6,502 nt of DNA, from contig JAATEW010000058.1 in the NCBI GenBank assembly GCA_015655535.1, forward strand, positions 1 to 6,502, read 5' to 3'. Each line of letters opens with the position of its first letter. Position 1 is the first letter of the stretch. A program made the position numbers and the translations under genes. Below the pieces are notes generated by a model. It saw only the letters and a list, made by a program, of their open reading frames with translations, was not told the origin of the DNA and made no database searches. The DNA is from Hyphomicrobiales bacterium. GTDB taxonomy: Bacteria; Pseudomonadota; Alphaproteobacteria; Rhizobiales; Beijerinckiaceae. Below, in pieces: positions 5,123 to 6,502 of this stretch.

Positions 5123-6502
5123 TCATCCCATCCGGTGCCACGTCGCGCCGGCAAGGTCGTAGATCATCGCAAATGGCGCGGCCGGGCCGATCGTTGACGG
5201 CGCGCCGCTGATCGATTGGCCGCTGTTTGGCGACACGGTGAGAGCCGTCACGGTCTGCGACGACAGCACGCGCACAATCTGTCCATCGATGGGCGCCGCG
5301 GGCATCGTGATCGTTCCGGAGGCCAATGTTCCGGATGGCGTCAGAAGCAGCGTCGTCGAGGTGTTGCCGATTGTGATCGAAAACCCCGTCGTGGGGATCT
5401 GCGCCGCCTTGCTTTGGTCTGCCTGGGCACCTTGAAAGGCAATCTGGCCCGTGCCGAAGATTTCCATGCGCTGCACGAGCGATGTCGTGCCTGGCGTCGT
5501 CACGCTGAAGACAACATTTTCGCCTTGTGCCGTATCGGTCCAATTTTCGGCAGCGATGAATTTCAAGATGGCCTTATTGGCTATCGAGAAACCCGTCGCG
5601 CCATAGGCGCGCGCGCCAAACAGGCCGATCGTATCGCCGGATTGCACCGCCGATGGCGAGGCGGCCGTATTGCGGGCGCTTCGAAAGATGAAATTGGCAG
5701 CGCTCGGACCAAGAGATGGACTGCCACTGTAAGCATCAATCAACAAGCTCGGCGTGGTGTTCGTTTGTTGCGACACGTAGAGCGCCGCGAGCGCGCCGGG
5801 ACTATTGCCGGATAGCACGTTATTGATCGTCACGCCTGACGCCGAGAGCCCGAAATTCGCCGTGACGACGCCGGACGAATTCGCGATGCCGAGCGCGTCA
5901 TGCCAAGTCGAGCCGTCGGGCGAAACCTTGAAATGAAAATCGTCATCGCCGCAAAGCCCGACTTGCGCGCGGCCGGAAAAACCGTCTTCATAGATCGTCG
6001 ATGCCGTGTCCGACGCGGCCGCTTTGTTGATGGTGAAGTTGAAATCACCGGCGCTGTTAAAAAGCGCGCTCGCGCCGAAGACCGAGAGCGGATTATTCGG
6101 ATCGGCCGGCGTGCCAATGCCGACCGGCGGCAGATTGCTCGTCGCTTGATCGACAATCGTCCATTTGCCGGCGCCATTGCTCTGCAAAGCCAGATAACCA
6201 TAGGCCATCGCAATGACGGCGCTCACCGCACCATCGATCGTATCCGAGCCCGCGCGGCTGATCGTAATCGTATCCGCCGCCGAACATGAGCCCGACTCGT
6301 CCAGGATCGTAAGCGCCGTTCCCGTGGGATAGGCGCTTGCCGCCGGCAAGGTCACGATGCGCGCCGCTGCGATCGCGCTATAGGCGATCGTGCGGTCGGA
6401 TGCGAGCGCCGTGTAATCGGCATCCGCCACAGCGGTTCGCGCATTGGTGATAACTTCCGTGAGTTTCGCCGCGGGCCAACCGCCGGCCGTCATGCCATCA
6501 TG
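5123..6502 (-). CDS. Phage tail fibre / receptor-binding protein, mosaic of beta-rich modules (probably partial at right edge)
   Basis: At least 456 residues, rich in Ala, Ser, Thr and Gly, with no membrane segment, typical of an extended tail fibre. Modules (numbered from the ATG at 6491-6493): residues 20-116, a beta-rich unit from ADYTALASDRTIAYSAI to GAGKWTIVD; 135-205, a unit found in many alphaproteobacterial tail proteins, with INKAAASDTAS, GFSGRAQVGL, GDDDFHFKV and SPDGSTWHDAL; 210-350, with FRSARNTAASPSAVQSGDT and TDTAQGENVVFSV, common in fibre tip regions; 365-456, a second beta-rich unit ending ATWHRMG. The reading frame stays open to the edge beyond that ATG (the three extra codons give H-D-G) and no clear ribosome site is visible, so the true start may lie outside. 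It ends 51 bp from the convergent methyltransferase gene. It probably binds the host surface; exact specificity cannot be told. Confidence 0.85.
   Translation of the reverse strand, partial: HDGMTAGGWPAAKLTEVITNARTAVADADYTALASDRTIAYSAIAAARIVTLPAASAYPTGTALTILDESGSCSAADTITISRAGSDTIDGAVSAVIAMAYGYLALQSNGAGKWTIVDQATSNLPPVGIGTPADPNNPLSVFGASALFNSAGDFNFTINKAAASDTASTIYEDGFSGRAQVGLCGDDDFHFKVSPDGSTWHDALGIANSSGVVTANFGLSASGVTINNVLSGNSPGALAALYVSQQTNTTPSLLIDAYSGSPSLGPSAANFIFRSARNTAASPSAVQSGDTIGLFGARAYGATGFSIANKAILKFIAAENWTDTAQGENVVFSVTTPGTTSLVQRMEIFGTGQIAFQGAQADQSKAAQIPTTGFSITIGNTSTTLLLTPSGTLASGTITMPAAPIDGQIVRVLSSQTVTALTVSPNSGQSISGAPSTIGPAAPFAMIYDLAGATWHRMG

Noticed and set aside
5113..5124. GATC-GAAA-GATC mini hairpin between the convergent methyltransferase and tail-fibre genes
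   Set aside because: The stem has only 4 bp and no T-run, too weak to call a terminator. The second arm enters the tail-fibre stop codon.
5216..5815. Plus-strand Arg-rich frame opposite the tail fibre
   Set aside because: It is antisense to recognisable tail-fibre modules, and its amino-acid content is typical of a shadow frame.

Overview
The window reads as a piece of an alphaproteobacterial chromosome, most likely Hyphomicrobiales (Rhizobiales). It is GC-rich. Two ordinary host genes at the left resemble rhizobial HisD and glutathione peroxidase, and the rest is the late end of a phage or prophage whose tail and lysis proteins look like those of alphaproteobacterial temperate phages. The genus cannot be fixed from the sequence alone.

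Left part (1-1295, minus strand): the N-terminal 256 residues of histidinol dehydrogenase (hisD, running off the left edge) lie 47 bp downstream of a complete thiol-type glutathione peroxidase. An AT-rich patch with a plausible promoter for gpx lies at about 1391-1418, in the 185-bp gap that separates host genes from phage genes. I see no integrase, tRNA or convincing att repeat at this junction.

Middle (1481-3752, minus strand): a tightly packed leftward late operon. In transcription order it holds a GH19-type endolysin; a 63-aa holin-like membrane protein; a 137-aa protein of unknown function broken by a one-base frameshift; a 103-aa lipoprotein; two very small, apparently paralogous two-cysteine proteins; and an 85-aa protein with one membrane helix and a five-heptad coiled coil. 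ATGA overlaps, Shine-Dalgarno sites buried in upstream genes, and non-ATG starts (TTG, GTG) suggest translational coupling. Endolysin, holin, lipoprotein and membrane-anchored coiled coil would together make a Gram-negative lysis cassette, but the spanin assignment is only inference.

Right part (3824-6502): a 415-aa plus-strand gene carries two different SAM-dependent methyltransferase domains in one chain. The first is a generic class I domain and the second is a TylF/NovP-like O-methyltransferase. It sits head-to-head with the endolysin and tail-to-tail with a long minus-strand tail-fibre gene, and it has its own sigma-70-like promoter and Shine-Dalgarno site. This is the layout of a phage 'moron' (cargo gene). 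Its place between the fibre and lysis genes suggests that it alters surface glycans of the infected or lysogenic cell, which is unproven. The tail-fibre gene, probably open at the right edge, is a mosaic of beta-rich modules, with a similar module at each end of the visible part.
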